The translations under genes and the position numbers were made by a program. Positions 10,104-19,095 of a stretch of 64,000 bases of DNA are shown in pieces (position 1 is the first letter of the stretch; the number at the start of each line of letters is the position of its first letter). The notes under the pieces are model-generated. The model was not told the origin of the DNA, ran no database searches, and was given only the letters and a program-made list of their open reading frames with translations. The stretch covers positions 1 to 64,000 of the forward strand of contig DAIDJM010000045.1 of NCBI GenBank assembly GCA_027451405.1, in the 5' to 3' direction. Origin of the DNA: Acetobacteraceae bacterium (GTDB taxonomy: Bacteria; Pseudomonadota; Alphaproteobacteria; Acetobacterales; Acetobacteraceae).

Positions 10104-10763
10104 ATGGTGCCGGAACCGTCCGAGCCGGGGCGGGACTGCCCGCTCTGTCCGCGCCTGGCAGCGTTCCGGGCCGGCTCGCGCGGCACCCACCCCGACTGGT
10201 TCAATGCCCCCGTGCCGAGTTTCGGGCCGCTCTCCGCCCGGCTCCTGATCGTGGGCCTTGCGCCGGGTTTGCGCGGCGCCAACCGTACAGGGCGTCCTTT
10301 CACGGGCGATTATGCGGGCATCCTGCTCTACACGACGCTCCTCGCCTCGGGTTTCGCGTCCGGAACCTATGGCGCCGAGCCCGATGACGGGCTGGCACTC
10401 GAGGATTGCCGGATCACCAACGCCGTCCGTTGCGTCCCGCCGGAGAACCGGCCGCTGCCCGCGGAGGAAGCCGCCTGCAACGGCTTCCTGGCTGCGGAGA
10501 TGGCGGCGATGCCGAATTTGCGGTTCGTGCTCGCGCTCGGCGTGGTGTCGCACAAGGCCGTGCTGCGCGCACGGGGCCTGCCCATGAGCCGGCCCGCCTT
10601 CGCCCATGGCGCGCTCCACCCGATGGGCCGGCTCACGCTCGCCGACAGCTACCATGTGTCGCGCTACAACACGTCGACGAAGCGCCTGACGGAAGCCATG
10701 TTCGTCGGCGTCATCGAAACGATCGCGCAGGAATTGCGAGGCGAGGCGGCACTTTCCGGCTGA
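10104..10763 (+). CDS. Uracil-DNA glycosylase, family 5 (UDGb)-like
   Basis: These enzymes remove uracil and other deaminated bases from DNA in base-excision repair. The 219-residue product has cysteines near the N-terminus (CPLCPRL) and others at 94-110 that could hold an iron-sulfur cluster. It has the base-pocket motif GLAPGLRGANRTGRPFTGD and a C-terminal SYHVSRYN loop, as in family 5 enzymes. Family 5 lacks the catalytic Asp/Asn of classic UDG in motif A, and the motif seen here fits that. It follows the NYN gene by 18 bases and may be co-transcribed. Confidence 0.85.
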   Translation: MVPEPSEPGRDCPLCPRLAAFRAGSRGTHPDWFNAPVPSFGPLSARLLIVGLAPGLRGANRTGRPFTGDYAGILLYTTLLASGFASGTYGAEPDDGLALEDCRITNAVRCVPPENRPLPAEEAACNGFLAAEMAAMPNLRFVLALGVVSHKAVLRARGLPMSRPAFAHGALHPMGRLTLADSYHVSRYNTSTKRLTEAMFVGVIETIAQELRGEAALSG

Positions 10764-10768
10764 AGCGG

Positions 10769-10791
10769 CCAGGGAGCCTCGGCCTCCCTGG
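10769..10791. terminator. Hairpin between convergent UDG and trpS genes
   Basis: CCAGGGAG (10769-10776) pairs perfectly with CTCCCTGG (10784-10791). No U-tract follows on either strand, so this is a possible bidirectional transcription barrier and not a classic intrinsic terminator. Confidence 0.45.
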
Positions 10792-10805
10792 ACCTCTGCT
10801 GGACG

Positions 10806-11849
10806 TCACGGGTTCCCTGCGCGCCCCGGGCCGAACCCGGCCCGCGGCGCCGCATGTTCCAAGAACCCGACAATGCGCTCTGCCTCGGCCACGATCGGAT
10901 CGGCGATCGCACGCGCCCGGATCGCGCCCTCATGCAGCAGCGCGTCCAAGGCGCCGGGATCGCCCAGCCAGCGCCGCGTCTCGGCCGCGATCGGCGCGAG
11001 CGTCGCGACCATGCGCTCGGCCAGCGCCTCCTTGAACGGACCCCAGCCACGCCCGCCATGCTCCGCGAGCACCTGTTCCACGCTCGAACCGGCCAACGCC
11101 GCATAGATGCCCACGAGATTGCGCGCTTCCGGCCGGTCGGCGAGCCCGGCCTCGCTTTCCGGCACCGGCGCGGGGTCGGTCTTGGCCCGCCGGATTTTCA
11201 GCGCGATCGCATCCGCCCCGTCGGTAAGACTGATCCGGCTCTGATCCGAAGGATCGGATTTCGACATCTTCTTCGTGCCGTCGCGCAGGCTCATCACGCG
11301 CGCGGCCGCCCCCAGAATCACCGGTTCGATGCGGGGGAAGAAATCGACGCCGTAATCGTGGTTGAATTTCTCGGCGATGTCGTTTGCGAGTTCGAGATGC
11401 TGGCGCTGATCGTCGCCTACGGGCACGCGGCGCGCATGGTAGGCGGCAATATCGGCTGCCATGAGGTTCGGATAGACAAAGAGGCCGGAGGAGGCGGCCT
11501 CGCGGTCGCGGCCGGCTTTGTCCTTGAACTGCGTCATGCGGTTGAGCCATCCGAGACGGGCCACGCAGTTGAAGATCCAGGCCAGCCGCGCGTGGGCCGA
11601 CACCTGAGATTGCACGAACAGCACCGATCTGGCGGGATCGATGCCGCAAGCCAGGACCGCGGCCGCCATTTCGCGCGTATGAGCGCGCAATGTTTCGGGC
11701 GCCTGGAACACCGTGATCGCATGAAGATCGACCACGCAGAACAGGCATTCGTGCCCCTCCTGCAACGTGACCCAGTTGCGAATGGCCCCGAGATAATTGC
11801 CGATCGTCGGAATGCCGGAAGGCTGGATGCCGGAGAAGACGCGAATCAT
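10806..11849 (-). CDS. trpS: Tryptophanyl-tRNA synthetase
   Basis: TrpRS charges tRNA-Trp. The 347-residue product is a class I synthetase with the HIGH-equivalent PTIGNYLGA near residue 14 and [10 protein letters not shown] near residue 193. The start [12 protein letters not shown] is canonical. It is convergent with the UDG gene. Nothing unusual. Confidence 0.96.
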   Translation of the reverse strand: MIRVFSGIQPSGIPTIGNYLGAIRNWVTLQEGHECLFCVVDLHAITVFQAPETLRAHTREMAAAVLACGIDPARSVLFVQSQVSAHARLAWIFNCVARLGWLNRMTQFKDKAGRDREAASSGLFVYPNLMAADIAAYHARRVPVGDDQRQHLELANDIAEKFNHDYGVDFFPRIEPVILGAAARVMSLRDGTKKMSKSDPSDQSRISLTDGADAIALKIRRAKTDPAPVPESEAGLADRPEARNLVGIYAALAGSSVEQVLAEHGGRGWGPFKEALAERMVATLAPIAAETRRWLGDPGALDALLHEGAIRARAIADPIVAEAERIVGFLEHAAPRAGFGPGRAGNP

Positions 11850-11913
11850 GCGAGCGGTCCGAGAAGGCGGCGTGCAGGACGCCGCCGGGAGAGAACGGAA
11901 AATCGGGTCTGGA

Positions 11914-13218
11914 TCAGTGCAGCTTGACGCTCGGCGTCGGGCGGTCGCCCACCAGCAGCCCCCGCAAGGTGCGCCAGTTTCCGTGCAGGGCCGCCTCGTG
12001 CATCTTATACAGTGATCGGTACATCAGGCGGGCAATCAGACCTTCGACGAAGAACGCTCGCCCGATCACGAAACCCATGAGATTGCCGACCGTGCGCGCG
12101 CGCCCGAGCGAAACGAGGGAGCCAAAGTCACGGTAGCGGAACGTCCCGAGATTGGCGCCTTTCAGGATCGCCTCCACCTGGTGGACCATGAAATCCGCCT
12201 CCTGATGGGCGGCCTGCGCGCGCGGCGGTATGCCGTTCGGATAGCCCTCCTGCGCCAGCCAGGTGCAGTCTCCCATCGCGAACACCCTATCGTCGCGCGT
12301 AGTCTGCAGCGTCGGCCGCACCAGGAGCTGATTGCTCCGCGTGGTCTCGAGCCCATCGAGTTCGCGCAGGAAGTCCGGCGCTTTCACGCCGGCGCACCAG
12401 ACCACGAGCGCGCTCGGTATCGTCTCGCCATTGGCGAGGCGCACGCCGTCCGCCATCACTTCGCTGACCGGTGAGCCGGCCCGGATCTCGACGCCGAGAT
12501 CGCGCAGGATCTGCGCGGTCGCGTCCGCGACGCGATCGGGCAGGGCGGGGAGAATGCGTGGCGCCGCCTCGATCAGCACGATGCGGATGTCGCGGTCGGG
12601 ATCGATGGTGTCGAGGCCATAGGCCGCGATCTCGCGGGCGGTGCGATGCAGCTCGGCCGCGAGTTCCGTGCCCGTCGCGCCGGCGCCGATGATGGCCACG
12701 TGCAATTCCCCCGGCTGCACCGGCCGGCCGCGGTCATGGGCGCGCAGCAGCGCATTGACGAGCCGGCGGTTGAAGCGGCTGGCCTGCTCGGGCGTCTCCA
12801 GCGGCACCGCGAATTCCGCCGCACCCTTCGTGCCGAAATCGTTGGTGACGCTGCCGACCGCGATCACGAGCGTATCGTAGCCGAGCCGGGAGGCCGGCAT
12901 GATCTCCCGCCCCTCCTCGTCCTCGGTTGCCGCGAGAAGAATCTCGCGCCGTTCCCGATCGAGCCCGGTCATCTCGCCGAAGCGGTAGCGGAAATGATGC
13001 CAATGCGCCTGCGCCAGATAATTCAGCTCGTGCTGCGAGCGCCGCAGGCTGCCCGCCGCAATCGCATGCAGCAGCGGCTTCCAGATATGCGTGCGGGCGC
13101 GATCGACCAGCGTGATCTGCGCCTGTCCGCTCCGGCCGAAGCGGTCGCCGAGCTTGGTCGCGAGTTCGGCCCCGGCGGCACCACCTCCGACGATGACGAC
13201 ATGATGCGGCTCAGCCAT
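11914..13218 (-). CDS. NAD(P)/FAD-dependent oxidoreductase, type II NADH dehydrogenase family
   Basis: The 434-residue product has two dinucleotide-binding folds: FAD site [13 protein letters not shown] at residue 8 and NADH site [17 protein letters not shown] near 175. The FAD-binding [10 protein letters not shown] is further on. The C-terminal part ([28 protein letters not shown]) looks like the membrane-anchoring end of NDH-2 enzymes, which pass electrons from NADH to quinone without proton pumping. Whether it is a true NDH-2 or a related quinone reductase cannot be settled from sequence. Confidence 0.82.
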   Translation of the reverse strand: MAEPHHVVIVGGGAAGAELATKLGDRFGRSGQAQITLVDRARTHIWKPLLHAIAAGSLRRSQHELNYLAQAHWHHFRYRFGEMTGLDRERREILLAATEDEEGREIMPASRLGYDTLVIAVGSVTNDFGTKGAAEFAVPLETPEQASRFNRRLVNALLRAHDRGRPVQPGELHVAIIGAGATGTELAAELHRTAREIAAYGLDTIDPDRDIRIVLIEAAPRILPALPDRVADATAQILRDLGVEIRAGSPVSEVMADGVRLANGETIPSALVVWCAGVKAPDFLRELDGLETTRSNQLLVRPTLQTTRDDRVFAMGDCTWLAQEGYPNGIPPRAQAAHQEADFMVHQVEAILKGANLGTFRYRDFGSLVSLGRARTVGNLMGFVIGRAFFVEGLIARLMYRSLYKMHEAALHGNWRTLRGLLVGDRPTPSVKLH

Positions 13219-13292
13219 CCCCGATCTTCCCGCGTGGTCCTGAATGGCATTACAGCCTCGGCGGGCGCGCGAAAACTGCGGGAAGGATGGAG

Positions 13293-14390
13293 ATGGATCT
13301 CACTCTGCTCATACGCGGCCAGTCGAACGCGCAACTCTTCTCGCAATTCCATGGCCCGGCGCTGGTGGCGGAGCGCGCGCAGACCCTGCTCGGCTTCGAC
13401 GGCACGCACGACCGGATCGTCGTGCGGGGCGGTCCCGGTGTCACCGAGTTCGGCGGAACTGCCCTGCAGCGGGGAAGCGACAAAATGCCGCCGGCCTGGA
13501 TCGAGGGCGGTCCGCCCTCCTGGCAACCGGGCCGGTATGAGGCGACGCTGCTCGCCGCGCTGCGTGCCCTGCCGCCCGAGGTCCGCCGGGCGCCGACGCT
13601 CACATTGTGGATGCACAACGAAAGCGACAGCAGCGACCCCTGGATGACGACCGCCCGCTGGGTCAGCGCCGTGCGCCAGGATGCGGCCTGGGTGCGCCAG
13701 ATCCTGGGCCAGTCTCCGGCCACGACCCCCTATCTCTTTGTCTGGGTGCCGTTCGACTTCGACCGCTCGCCGCGCAACACGCGCTTCGTCGATGACGGCT
13801 CGCAGCGGATTCGCGCCGGCATGGCATCGCTCGCGGCCGACCCGGGCTTCAACGCCCGGCTTGGACCGCAGACCGGCGATCTCGACATGGATTTCGGCGG
13901 CGCCGGTCCCGGTGGTCTGCATATGAGTGCGGCGGACGCGCAAAGCCTCGTCGACCGGCTGGGCCGTGCCGTCGCCGATGCCTTCGCCGCCTATGCCAAG
14001 CCCGGCTCACCCGAAGCCCGGGCACGGCAGGCCGATTCCCCGCGAGCGGTTTCCGCGCGCGTCGCGGACCGTGCCGGCGGTCTGGTGCGCGTCACCTTGC
14101 TCTCGCCGGACCCGCTCAAGCCCCTCTCACCCGCAGCCCTGCGGGGCGCCGGCTGGGTGGTGCGCGGCGCCGACGGCACCGTGCGCGTGCCATCGAGCGT
14201 GCGCGCCGAGGGGAACGGGCTCGTCCTCGCGTTCGGCGGCCCGCTCCCTGAGCCTGCGACCCTCTATTATGGTTATGGCCACGGGCGGATCGACCTGGCG
14301 GACGGACCGGGGCGCGGCGCCGCGATCGAGGACCAGCGCGGCCTTGGCCTGACTTCGCCCTACGCCGGACTGCCGCTCACCGGAGGATAA
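13293..14390 (+). CDS. SGNH-type hydrolase-like protein with GQSN motif, function unknown
   Basis: The 365-residue product starts MDLTLLIRGQSNAQLF. The GQSN nucleophile motif is that of sialate O-acetylesterase-like SGNH hydrolases. Further elements are WMHNESDS (compare QGESD) and a possible catalytic His in GGLHMSAADAQSLVD. The last 130 residues look like a beta-rich module. No signal peptide is visible. I chose the second ATG (13293) because GGAAGG lies six bases before it. Substrate unknown; an esterase acting on a carbohydrate is inference from the motif. Confidence 0.62.
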   Translation: MDLTLLIRGQSNAQLFSQFHGPALVAERAQTLLGFDGTHDRIVVRGGPGVTEFGGTALQRGSDKMPPAWIEGGPPSWQPGRYEATLLAALRALPPEVRRAPTLTLWMHNESDSSDPWMTTARWVSAVRQDAAWVRQILGQSPATTPYLFVWVPFDFDRSPRNTRFVDDGSQRIRAGMASLAADPGFNARLGPQTGDLDMDFGGAGPGGLHMSAADAQSLVDRLGRAVADAFAAYAKPGSPEARARQADSPRAVSARVADRAGGLVRVTLLSPDPLKPLSPAALRGAGWVVRGADGTVRVPSSVRAEGNGLVLAFGGPLPEPATLYYGYGHGRIDLADGPGRGAAIEDQRGLGLTSPYAGLPLTGG

Positions 14391-14425
14391 AGCGGGCGTT
14401 AATCCGGCTTTGCCATTTAGAGGGT

Positions 14426-15175
14426 ATGGCCAAGCTATTCGTGATTTCGCTGTTGCTGAATCTCGGGCTCGCCGGGCTGATCGCGCGCCAGCGCATCCGC
14501 GCTGTCGCCTTGCGGCGGGCTGCCGAGCAGGCCGCCAGCCTCTCCGCCGAGTCGCTCCGACGGCTGCGCCTGGCCGGAGCGGAGTTGCGCGAGGCCTCGG
14601 TCGCCCTGGCCGGCGCGGCGCGCGGCCCCGAGGCGCCTATGCTGCAGGGCATTTCTGCAAGGCTGCTCGATCTCGCCGGACTGCTTCTCGACCATGCCGA
14701 ACCGGGCCGGGCACCCTGCCGGCTCGAGGAAGCCCCGGTGGCCCTCGGGCCTCTGCTCGATTTCGTGCTGGCACAGGTACGCGTCCAGCTCGGGGGCGGC
14801 CAGCGGGCCTGGCGGATCGCTCCCGATCTCGGCGGCATCCGCCTGCTCGCCGATCGCCGGGCGCTCCATCAGGTTCTGCTGCGGATCCTGAGCGGCGCGG
14901 CGCTGGCCACGCGGGAGGGAGATTGGATCGAGATCGCCCCCGAGCCGCATCCCGAAGGCTGGGCGCTTGCGATCGAGGATGAGGGGCTGGGTCTTGCGAT
15001 TGCCGGTCTCGCCGCACGAGGCCCCGAGAGCCGCGGCATCGGGCTGGGACTGACCCTCGCACGCGACCTGATGAAAGCGCATGGGGGCCGACTTGCGCTG
15101 GAAACCGCGCAGAAAGTGGGGACGCGGGCGTTGCTGATTTTTCCTCGCGAGCGGGTATTGGAGGAGGCAGCGTAA
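14426..15175 (+). CDS. Histidine-kinase-like ATPase lacking the phospho-acceptor His
   Basis: The 249-residue product has one N-terminal membrane segment (5-20), a DHp-like helical pair and a HATPase domain. The G1 box is EDEGLGLA (Asp185) and the G2 box RGIGLGLTLARDLMKAHGG. In the H-box region the sequence reads GAELREAS at 51-58, where HELRTPL is expected, so Ala52 replaces the phosphorylated His. The N-box asparagine is also lost (RILSGAA, Gly157). No response regulator gene is adjacent. It may bind ATP without autophosphorylating. Similarity is by pattern, so the fold assignment is moderately sure. Confidence 0.7.
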   Translation: MAKLFVISLLLNLGLAGLIARQRIRAVALRRAAEQAASLSAESLRRLRLAGAELREASVALAGAARGPEAPMLQGISARLLDLAGLLLDHAEPGRAPCRLEEAPVALGPLLDFVLAQVRVQLGGGQRAWRIAPDLGGIRLLADRRALHQVLLRILSGAALATREGDWIEIAPEPHPEGWALAIEDEGLGLAIAGLAARGPESRGIGLGLTLARDLMKAHGGRLALETAQKVGTRALLIFPRERVLEEAA

Positions 15176-15180
15176 GCAAT

Positions 15181-15220
15181 CTTCTCTTTCTGAAGAAAAA
15201 GAAGCAAAAAAACTTTCTGG
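15181..15220 (-). repeat. AT-rich hairpin repeat, copy 1 (inverted)
   Basis: On the minus strand this reads as an AGAAAGTTTTTTTG core followed by a CTTC-T-rich stem-loop. It is the inverted partner of the copy at 15255. CAAAAAAACTTTCT (15205-15218) is the perfect 14-base complement of 15256-15269. It lies between convergent genes and is T-rich on both strands, so a bidirectional terminator is likely. Confidence 0.6.
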
Positions 15221-15254
15221 CCTGGAGCGGGCTGGTTGACCCCCAGTCAAATGC

Positions 15255-15296
15255 AAGAAAGTTTTTTTGGTTCTTTTTTCAAAAAAAAGAACAAAC
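15255..15296 (+). repeat. AT-rich hairpin repeat, copy 2, supplies the lpxB stop codon
   Basis: The core AGAAAGTTTTTTTG is followed by GTTCTTTTTTC and AAAAAAAAGAAC, which fold into a stem. It closely resembles the copy at 17587. The lpxB frame on the minus strand runs into this repeat and ends at a TGA within it (15279). Confidence 0.62.
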
Positions 15297-16427
15297 CTCC
15301 AGCGCCGCCTCCTCGGACGGCTCCCGGTCTCCCGGCGCATGCAGCGCCGCCACCACCTCCGCAAAAGCCGCGCGCTGCGCTGCCGCCGCAGCCGGATCCT
15401 GCAACAGACGCTTCACTGTGTCGGCCAGCTTCGCCGGCGTGCAATCCTGTTGCAGCAATTCGGGCACTACGGTGCGGCCGGCCAGCAGATTCACCATCGC
15501 GACGTGCGGCACGCGGATCAGGCGGCGCGCCAGGAAGGCGGTGGCAGGATTCACACGGTAGGTCACCGCCATCGGCACACCGGCCAGCGCGAGTTCCAGC
15601 GTGCTCGTGCCCGATTTGGTCAGCGCCGCACCGGCGGCCGCGTAGGCGTCGTGCTTTTCGTCGATGTCGGTGACGATGATCGGCGCCACGCGCCAGCCGC
15701 GCGCCGCGGCACGCACGGTATCGGCGACCGTCGCCGCGGTGGGGACGACCGGAACGAGATTCGGTATGTCCGCGGCGAGCCGCTCGAGCGTGCGGCCGAA
15801 CACCGGCAAGAGACGCGGCACTTCGTTGCGCCGGCTGCCGGGCATCAGGATCAGCACCGGCGCATCCGGCGCAATGTCGTGACGATCACGGAACCGCTCT
15901 GCGTCGCCGCGGTCGGCGCCCGATTGCAGCACCGGATGGCCGACGAAGCGCGCGGGCAGGCCGTGGCGCGCGAAGAAATCCGGCTCGAACGGGAGCAGGC
16001 AAAGCAGCCGTTCCCACAGGCCCGGAAACTCACGCACACGATGCTCGCGCCAGGCCCAGACCTGCGGCGCCACGTAATGGACGCGCGGGATGCCGAGCGG
16101 GCGCACGCGCTTGAGCAAGCGCAGCGCGAAACCGGGACTGTCGATGGTGACGATCAGATCGGGCCGCTGGCGCGCGATGTCGTCGGCCGCTTCGCGCATG
16201 CGCCGGCGCAGCGACAACAGCCGCGGCAACACTTCCGCCAACCCCATCACCGCAAGCTCGCGCATCGGAAACAGCGAGCGCAGCCCTTCGGACTCCATGC
16301 GTACGCCGCCCACGCCGGTGACGCGGATATCGGGCTGCAATTCACGCAACGCACGGATCAGGCGCGCGCCGAGCACGTCGCCGCTCGCCTCCCCGGCGAG
16401 CATCCAGATCAGCTTCGCGTCAGCCAT
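15279..16427 (-). CDS. lpxB: Lipid-A-disaccharide synthase
   Basis: LpxB joins UDP-diacylglucosamine and lipid X to make the lipid A disaccharide at the inner membrane. The 382-residue product starts [20 protein letters not shown] (glycine-rich start loop) and has [24 protein letters not shown] and LPGSRRNEV-like segments (here [12 protein letters not shown]). GT19 features such as [11 protein letters not shown] are intact. The last residues (VCSFF) are encoded by the AT-rich repeat that provides the stop. It overlaps hisI by eight bases. The frame upstream of ATG 16427 is a shadow of hisI. Confidence 0.95.
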   Translation of the reverse strand: MADAKLIWMLAGEASGDVLGARLIRALRELQPDIRVTGVGGVRMESEGLRSLFPMRELAVMGLAEVLPRLLSLRRRMREAADDIARQRPDLIVTIDSPGFALRLLKRVRPLGIPRVHYVAPQVWAWREHRVREFPGLWERLLCLLPFEPDFFARHGLPARFVGHPVLQSGADRGDAERFRDRHDIAPDAPVLILMPGSRRNEVPRLLPVFGRTLERLAADIPNLVPVVPTAATVADTVRAAARGWRVAPIIVTDIDEKHDAYAAAGAALTKSGTSTLELALAGVPMAVTYRVNPATAFLARRLIRVPHVAMVNLLAGRTVVPELLQQDCTPAKLADTVKRLLQDPAAAAAQRAAFAEVVAALHAPGDREPSEEAALEVCSFF

Positions 16428-16788
16428 ACAGCGTCGAAGGGTCCGTAACGACGGGTGCCACCTCCCGCTCTGCGCCGCCGGCCGCGATCGCGCGATAGAA
16501 GCAGGAGCGATGGCCGGTGTGGCAGGCAACGCCCTGCTGATCGACGAGCAGCAGGATTGTGTCGCCATCGCAATCGGCGCGCAGCTCGACGAGGCGCTGG
16601 ACTTGCCCGGACGTCTCGCCCTTGCGCCAGAGCGCCTGGCGGCTGCGGCTCCAATAGCAGACACGGCCGGTGGCCAGGGTCTCGTCGAGCGCTTCCCGGT
16701 TCATCCAGGCGAGCATGAGCACTTCGCCGGTGTCGTGCTGCTGCGCGATGGCGGGGATCAGGCCCTCCGTGTTAAAGGTCAGGTTCAT
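16420..16788 (-). CDS. hisI: Phosphoribosyl-AMP cyclohydrolase
   Basis: HisI opens the purine ring of phosphoribosyl-AMP, the third step of histidine synthesis. The 122-residue single-domain product has the metal motif DCDGDT and the zinc cysteines in [13 protein letters not shown], with the second cysteine seven residues after the first. The HisE pyrophosphatase domain is absent, as usual when hisE is separate. ATG 16788. Its placement before lpxB, with an 8-base overlap, is away from other his genes. Confidence 0.94.
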   Translation of the reverse strand: MNLTFNTEGLIPAIAQQHDTGEVLMLAWMNREALDETLATGRVCYWSRSRQALWRKGETSGQVQRLVELRADCDGDTILLLVDQQGVACHTGHRSCFYRAIAAGGAEREVAPVVTDPSTLYG

Positions 16789-16795
16789 GGGGCTG

Positions 16796-16869
16796 GCCTC
16801 CGGCGGGCAGAGGCTCCGCCTCTGCACTCCGCTGGGGCCATAGGGCCCCAGACCCCTTTTTTGAAGGGG
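16796..16869 (+). repeat. Dispersed REP-like element, copy A (three hairpins)
   Basis: Stem 1 is GCAGAGGC (16807-16814) with GCCTCTGC (16818-16825). Stem 2 is TGGGGCC (16833-16839) with GGCCCCA (16844-16850). Stem 3 is CCCCTT (16853-16858) with AAGGGG (16864-16869). The first 60 bases match copies at 20126, 44015 and 50333 closely. The element fills the divergent gap between hisI and the HAD gene. Confidence 0.75.
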
Positions 16870-16913
16870 TTTCGGTTGCCGGGGCACACCACAAAGCGAC
16901 AAAGATCGCGGTC

Positions 16914-17546
16914 ATGCGGCCTCGGCTCATCACGTTCGATGTTTTCGGGACGATACTCGACTGGAAGACCGGCATCGAGAGCGCGTGCCGTGATGCCGGA
17001 CGAGTGCTCGTGGCCGGCGAGTTCGACCGGATCATCGACGTTCAGGGCCGGCTCGAGCGCGAGGCGTTCGCCGATTACGAATCGATCACGCAGCGGAGCC
17101 TGCGCGTTGCTCTCGGCATGGATCAGCACGCGGCTGCCGGCATTGCCGGCACGATCGCGCAGTGGCCGCTCTACCCGGATGCGCCGGTGTTGCGGTCGCT
17201 CATGGAGATCGTGCCTTGCGGCGCGATGACGAACAGCGACCGCCGGCATGGCCAGGCCATCCAGCAGCGGCTTGGCTTTCGTCTGACCGCATGGCTCTGC
17301 GCGGAGGATATCCAGCTCTACAAGCCCAATCCCGATTTCTGGCGGCGCATGAGCGAAGCGACTGGCGTTCCGCCATCGCCGGCCTGGTGGCACGTATCCG
17401 CCTACGCGGACTATGATATCGAGGTCGCGGGGCAGTTAGGGCTGACCACGGTTTTTGTCGAACGGCCGCACGCAAAGCGCGGTCCCGCGTCCCACATCGT
17501 TCCCGATCTGGAAGCGCTTCGGCGCATTCTTTCAGAGACCACGTGA
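16914..17546 (+). CDS. HAD superfamily hydrolase, 2-haloacid dehalogenase type II-like
   Basis: The 210-residue product has HAD motif I FDVFGTILDW (nucleophile Asp, with Phe-Gly-Thr where phosphatases carry a second Asp). Motif II is MTNSDRR, motif III lysine is in YKPNPDFW and motif IV is SAYADYDIEVA. The FGT form of motif I is that of L-2-haloacid dehalogenases and relatives. It lies on the strand opposite to the lpx genes, in the place where lpxI commonly stands, and is flanked by the REP-like element and the AT-rich repeat. The real substrate is unknown. Confidence 0.82.
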   Translation: MRPRLITFDVFGTILDWKTGIESACRDAGRVLVAGEFDRIIDVQGRLEREAFADYESITQRSLRVALGMDQHAAAGIAGTIAQWPLYPDAPVLRSLMEIVPCGAMTNSDRRHGQAIQQRLGFRLTAWLCAEDIQLYKPNPDFWRRMSEATGVPPSPAWWHVSAYADYDIEVAGQLGLTTVFVERPHAKRGPASHIVPDLEALRRILSETT

Positions 17547-17586
17547 TGTCGATCGCATCCGAAGATTGCGCAAACGGCACCCAACA

Positions 17587-17628
17587 AGGAAAAGTTTTTT
17601 GGTTCTTTTTTTCAAGAAAGAACCAAAC
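17587..17628 (+). repeat. AT-rich hairpin repeat, copy 3 (bidirectional terminator candidate)
   Basis: It contains AAAGTTTTTTGGTTCTTT and then GGTTCTTT (17601-17608) pairing with AAAGAACC (17617-17624), with T-tracts on both strands. It fills the gap between the convergent HAD and lpxA genes. It matches the copies at 15181 and 15255. Confidence 0.68.
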
Positions 17629-17630
17629 CC

Positions 17631-18491
17631 TTACCCGATCTCCTCCTCATCGCCTCGCCGCATGGCGCTGCGGATGAGCCCTCGCCGGCTCGGCGCCTCG
17701 ATGAAATCGAGCATTTCGGCAACGAGCCCGGTTGGCCTCTCGGTCCGCAAGGCCGCAAGACGCTCGGCGAATACGGAATTTTCTGCGTCGTTCAGGAACA
17801 GGGTCCGGAACGCGGCGCGCAGCCGGTGCAGTTCGGCGCGGTCCGCGCCGCGGCGCCGCAACCCCACGACGTTCAGCGAAATGAGCCGCGCGCGGTTGCC
17901 GAGCACGGTCGCGAACGGCACCACATCCGCTTCGACCCCGGAAGCGCCGCCGACCATGGCGCCGCGGCCGATGCGCACGAATTGATGCAGGGCCGAGGCG
18001 CCGCCGATCACGGCGTGGTCGCCGATCATGACGTGTCCGCCCATCACCACGTTGTTCGCGACGATCACGCCGTCGCCGAGCGTGCAATCGTGCGCGACGT
18101 GGGTGACCGCCATCAGCAGACAGTCGCTGCCGACACGCGTGATGCCGGTGCCGGTGACGGTGCCGCGATGGATGGTGCAATGCTCACGCAGTTGCGTGCG
18201 CGCACCGATCACCGTTTCGGTGGGTTCGCCGCGATATTTCAGGTCCTGCGGTGCCAAGCCCACCGTGCAGAAAGGATAGATCACCGCCTCCGCGCCGATC
18301 GTGGTCCGGCCGTCCACAACCACGTGGCTCATCAGCCGCGCACCGGGGCCGATCTCCACCTCGGGGCCGATGCTGCACCAGGGGCCGATCTCGGCGCCGG
18401 CGCCGATGCGGGCACCGGCGGCGACCTGCGCGCTCGGGTGGATGGCGGGGGCTGCCGCTTCGAGCTCCATCACCGCGGCGTGCTGATCCAT
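17631..18491 (-). CDS. lpxA: UDP-N-acetylglucosamine O-acyltransferase
   Basis: LpxA adds the first acyl chain to UDP-GlcNAc in lipid A synthesis. The 286-residue product is a left-handed beta-helix of hexapeptide repeats (IGAGAEIGPWCSIGPEVEIG and following) with the catalytic His in THVAHDCTLGDG. The C-terminal helical part is normal. ATG 18491 has GGAG ten bases upstream; a second ATG seven codons later is less likely. It is the last gene of the contiguous rpsB-to-lpxA run. Confidence 0.94.
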   Translation of the reverse strand: MDQHAAVMELEAAAPAIHPSAQVAAGARIGAGAEIGPWCSIGPEVEIGPGARLMSHVVVDGRTTIGAEAVIYPFCTVGLAPQDLKYRGEPTETVIGARTQLREHCTIHRGTVTGTGITRVGSDCLLMAVTHVAHDCTLGDGVIVANNVVMGGHVMIGDHAVIGGASALHQFVRIGRGAMVGGASGVEADVVPFATVLGNRARLISLNVVGLRRRGADRAELHRLRAAFRTLFLNDAENSVFAERLAALRTERPTGLVAEMLDFIEAPSRRGLIRSAMRRGDEEEIG

Positions 18492-18603
18492 GCGTGTTCG
18501 ACTCCGGGGCGAGTAGCGGCCTCGCCAAAGGCTAGCGGGGAGCCGTCTCGCCGCCAATTCAAGCGATTTTACGGCGAGTAACGGCGCCCTGCCGGCCCGT
18601 TGT

Positions 18604-19095
18604 TCAGACTGGGGCGGCGCGATCGAGGATCATGGCCGTGAAGGTGGCCTCCGCCACGATGGTCCCGGCGACCCGCGCCATGCCGGTGAAACGCCAGACG
18701 GAACCACGCTGGCGCACCTTGATCACCTCGATGCGGAGCTGGTCTCCCGGCACCACGGGGCGGCGGAATTTCGCGCCTTCCACCGACATGAAATAGACGA
18801 GCCGGCCGGCCGCATCGCCGCCGAGCGTCTCCACCACGAGCACCGCTGCGGTCTGCGCCATGCTCTCGACGATCAGAACGCCCGGCATCACCGGATGGCT
18901 CGGAAAGTGACCCGCGAAAAAATGCTCGTTGATCGAGACGTTCTTGACGCCCACGGCGCTGTGGTCGGGCTCGATCTCCTCGACCCGGTCGATCAGCAGA
19001 AACGGGTGACGGTGCGGGATCGCGCGCATGATGCCCGCGATGTCCAGCGTGCGGGTCTCCTGCCCTGCCCTCGCCTCAGCCGTCGCTCCGTCCAT
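18604..19095 (-). CDS. fabZ: 3-hydroxyacyl-[acyl-carrier-protein] dehydratase FabZ
   Basis: FabZ dehydrates 3-hydroxyacyl-ACP in fatty acid synthesis and competes with LpxA/LpxD for substrate. The 163-residue hot-dog protein has the catalytic His63 in NEHFFAGHFPSHPVMPGV and Glu77 in LIVESMAQ. ATG 19095 overlaps the lpxD end by 20 bases; the longer frame is a shadow. It is followed after about 110 bases by lpxA. Confidence 0.95.
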   Translation of the reverse strand: MDGATAEARAGQETRTLDIAGIMRAIPHRHPFLLIDRVEEIEPDHSAVGVKNVSINEHFFAGHFPSHPVMPGVLIVESMAQTAAVLVVETLGGDAAGRLVYFMSVEGAKFRRPVVPGDQLRIEVIKVRQRGSVWRFTGMARVAGTIVAEATFTAMILDRAAPV

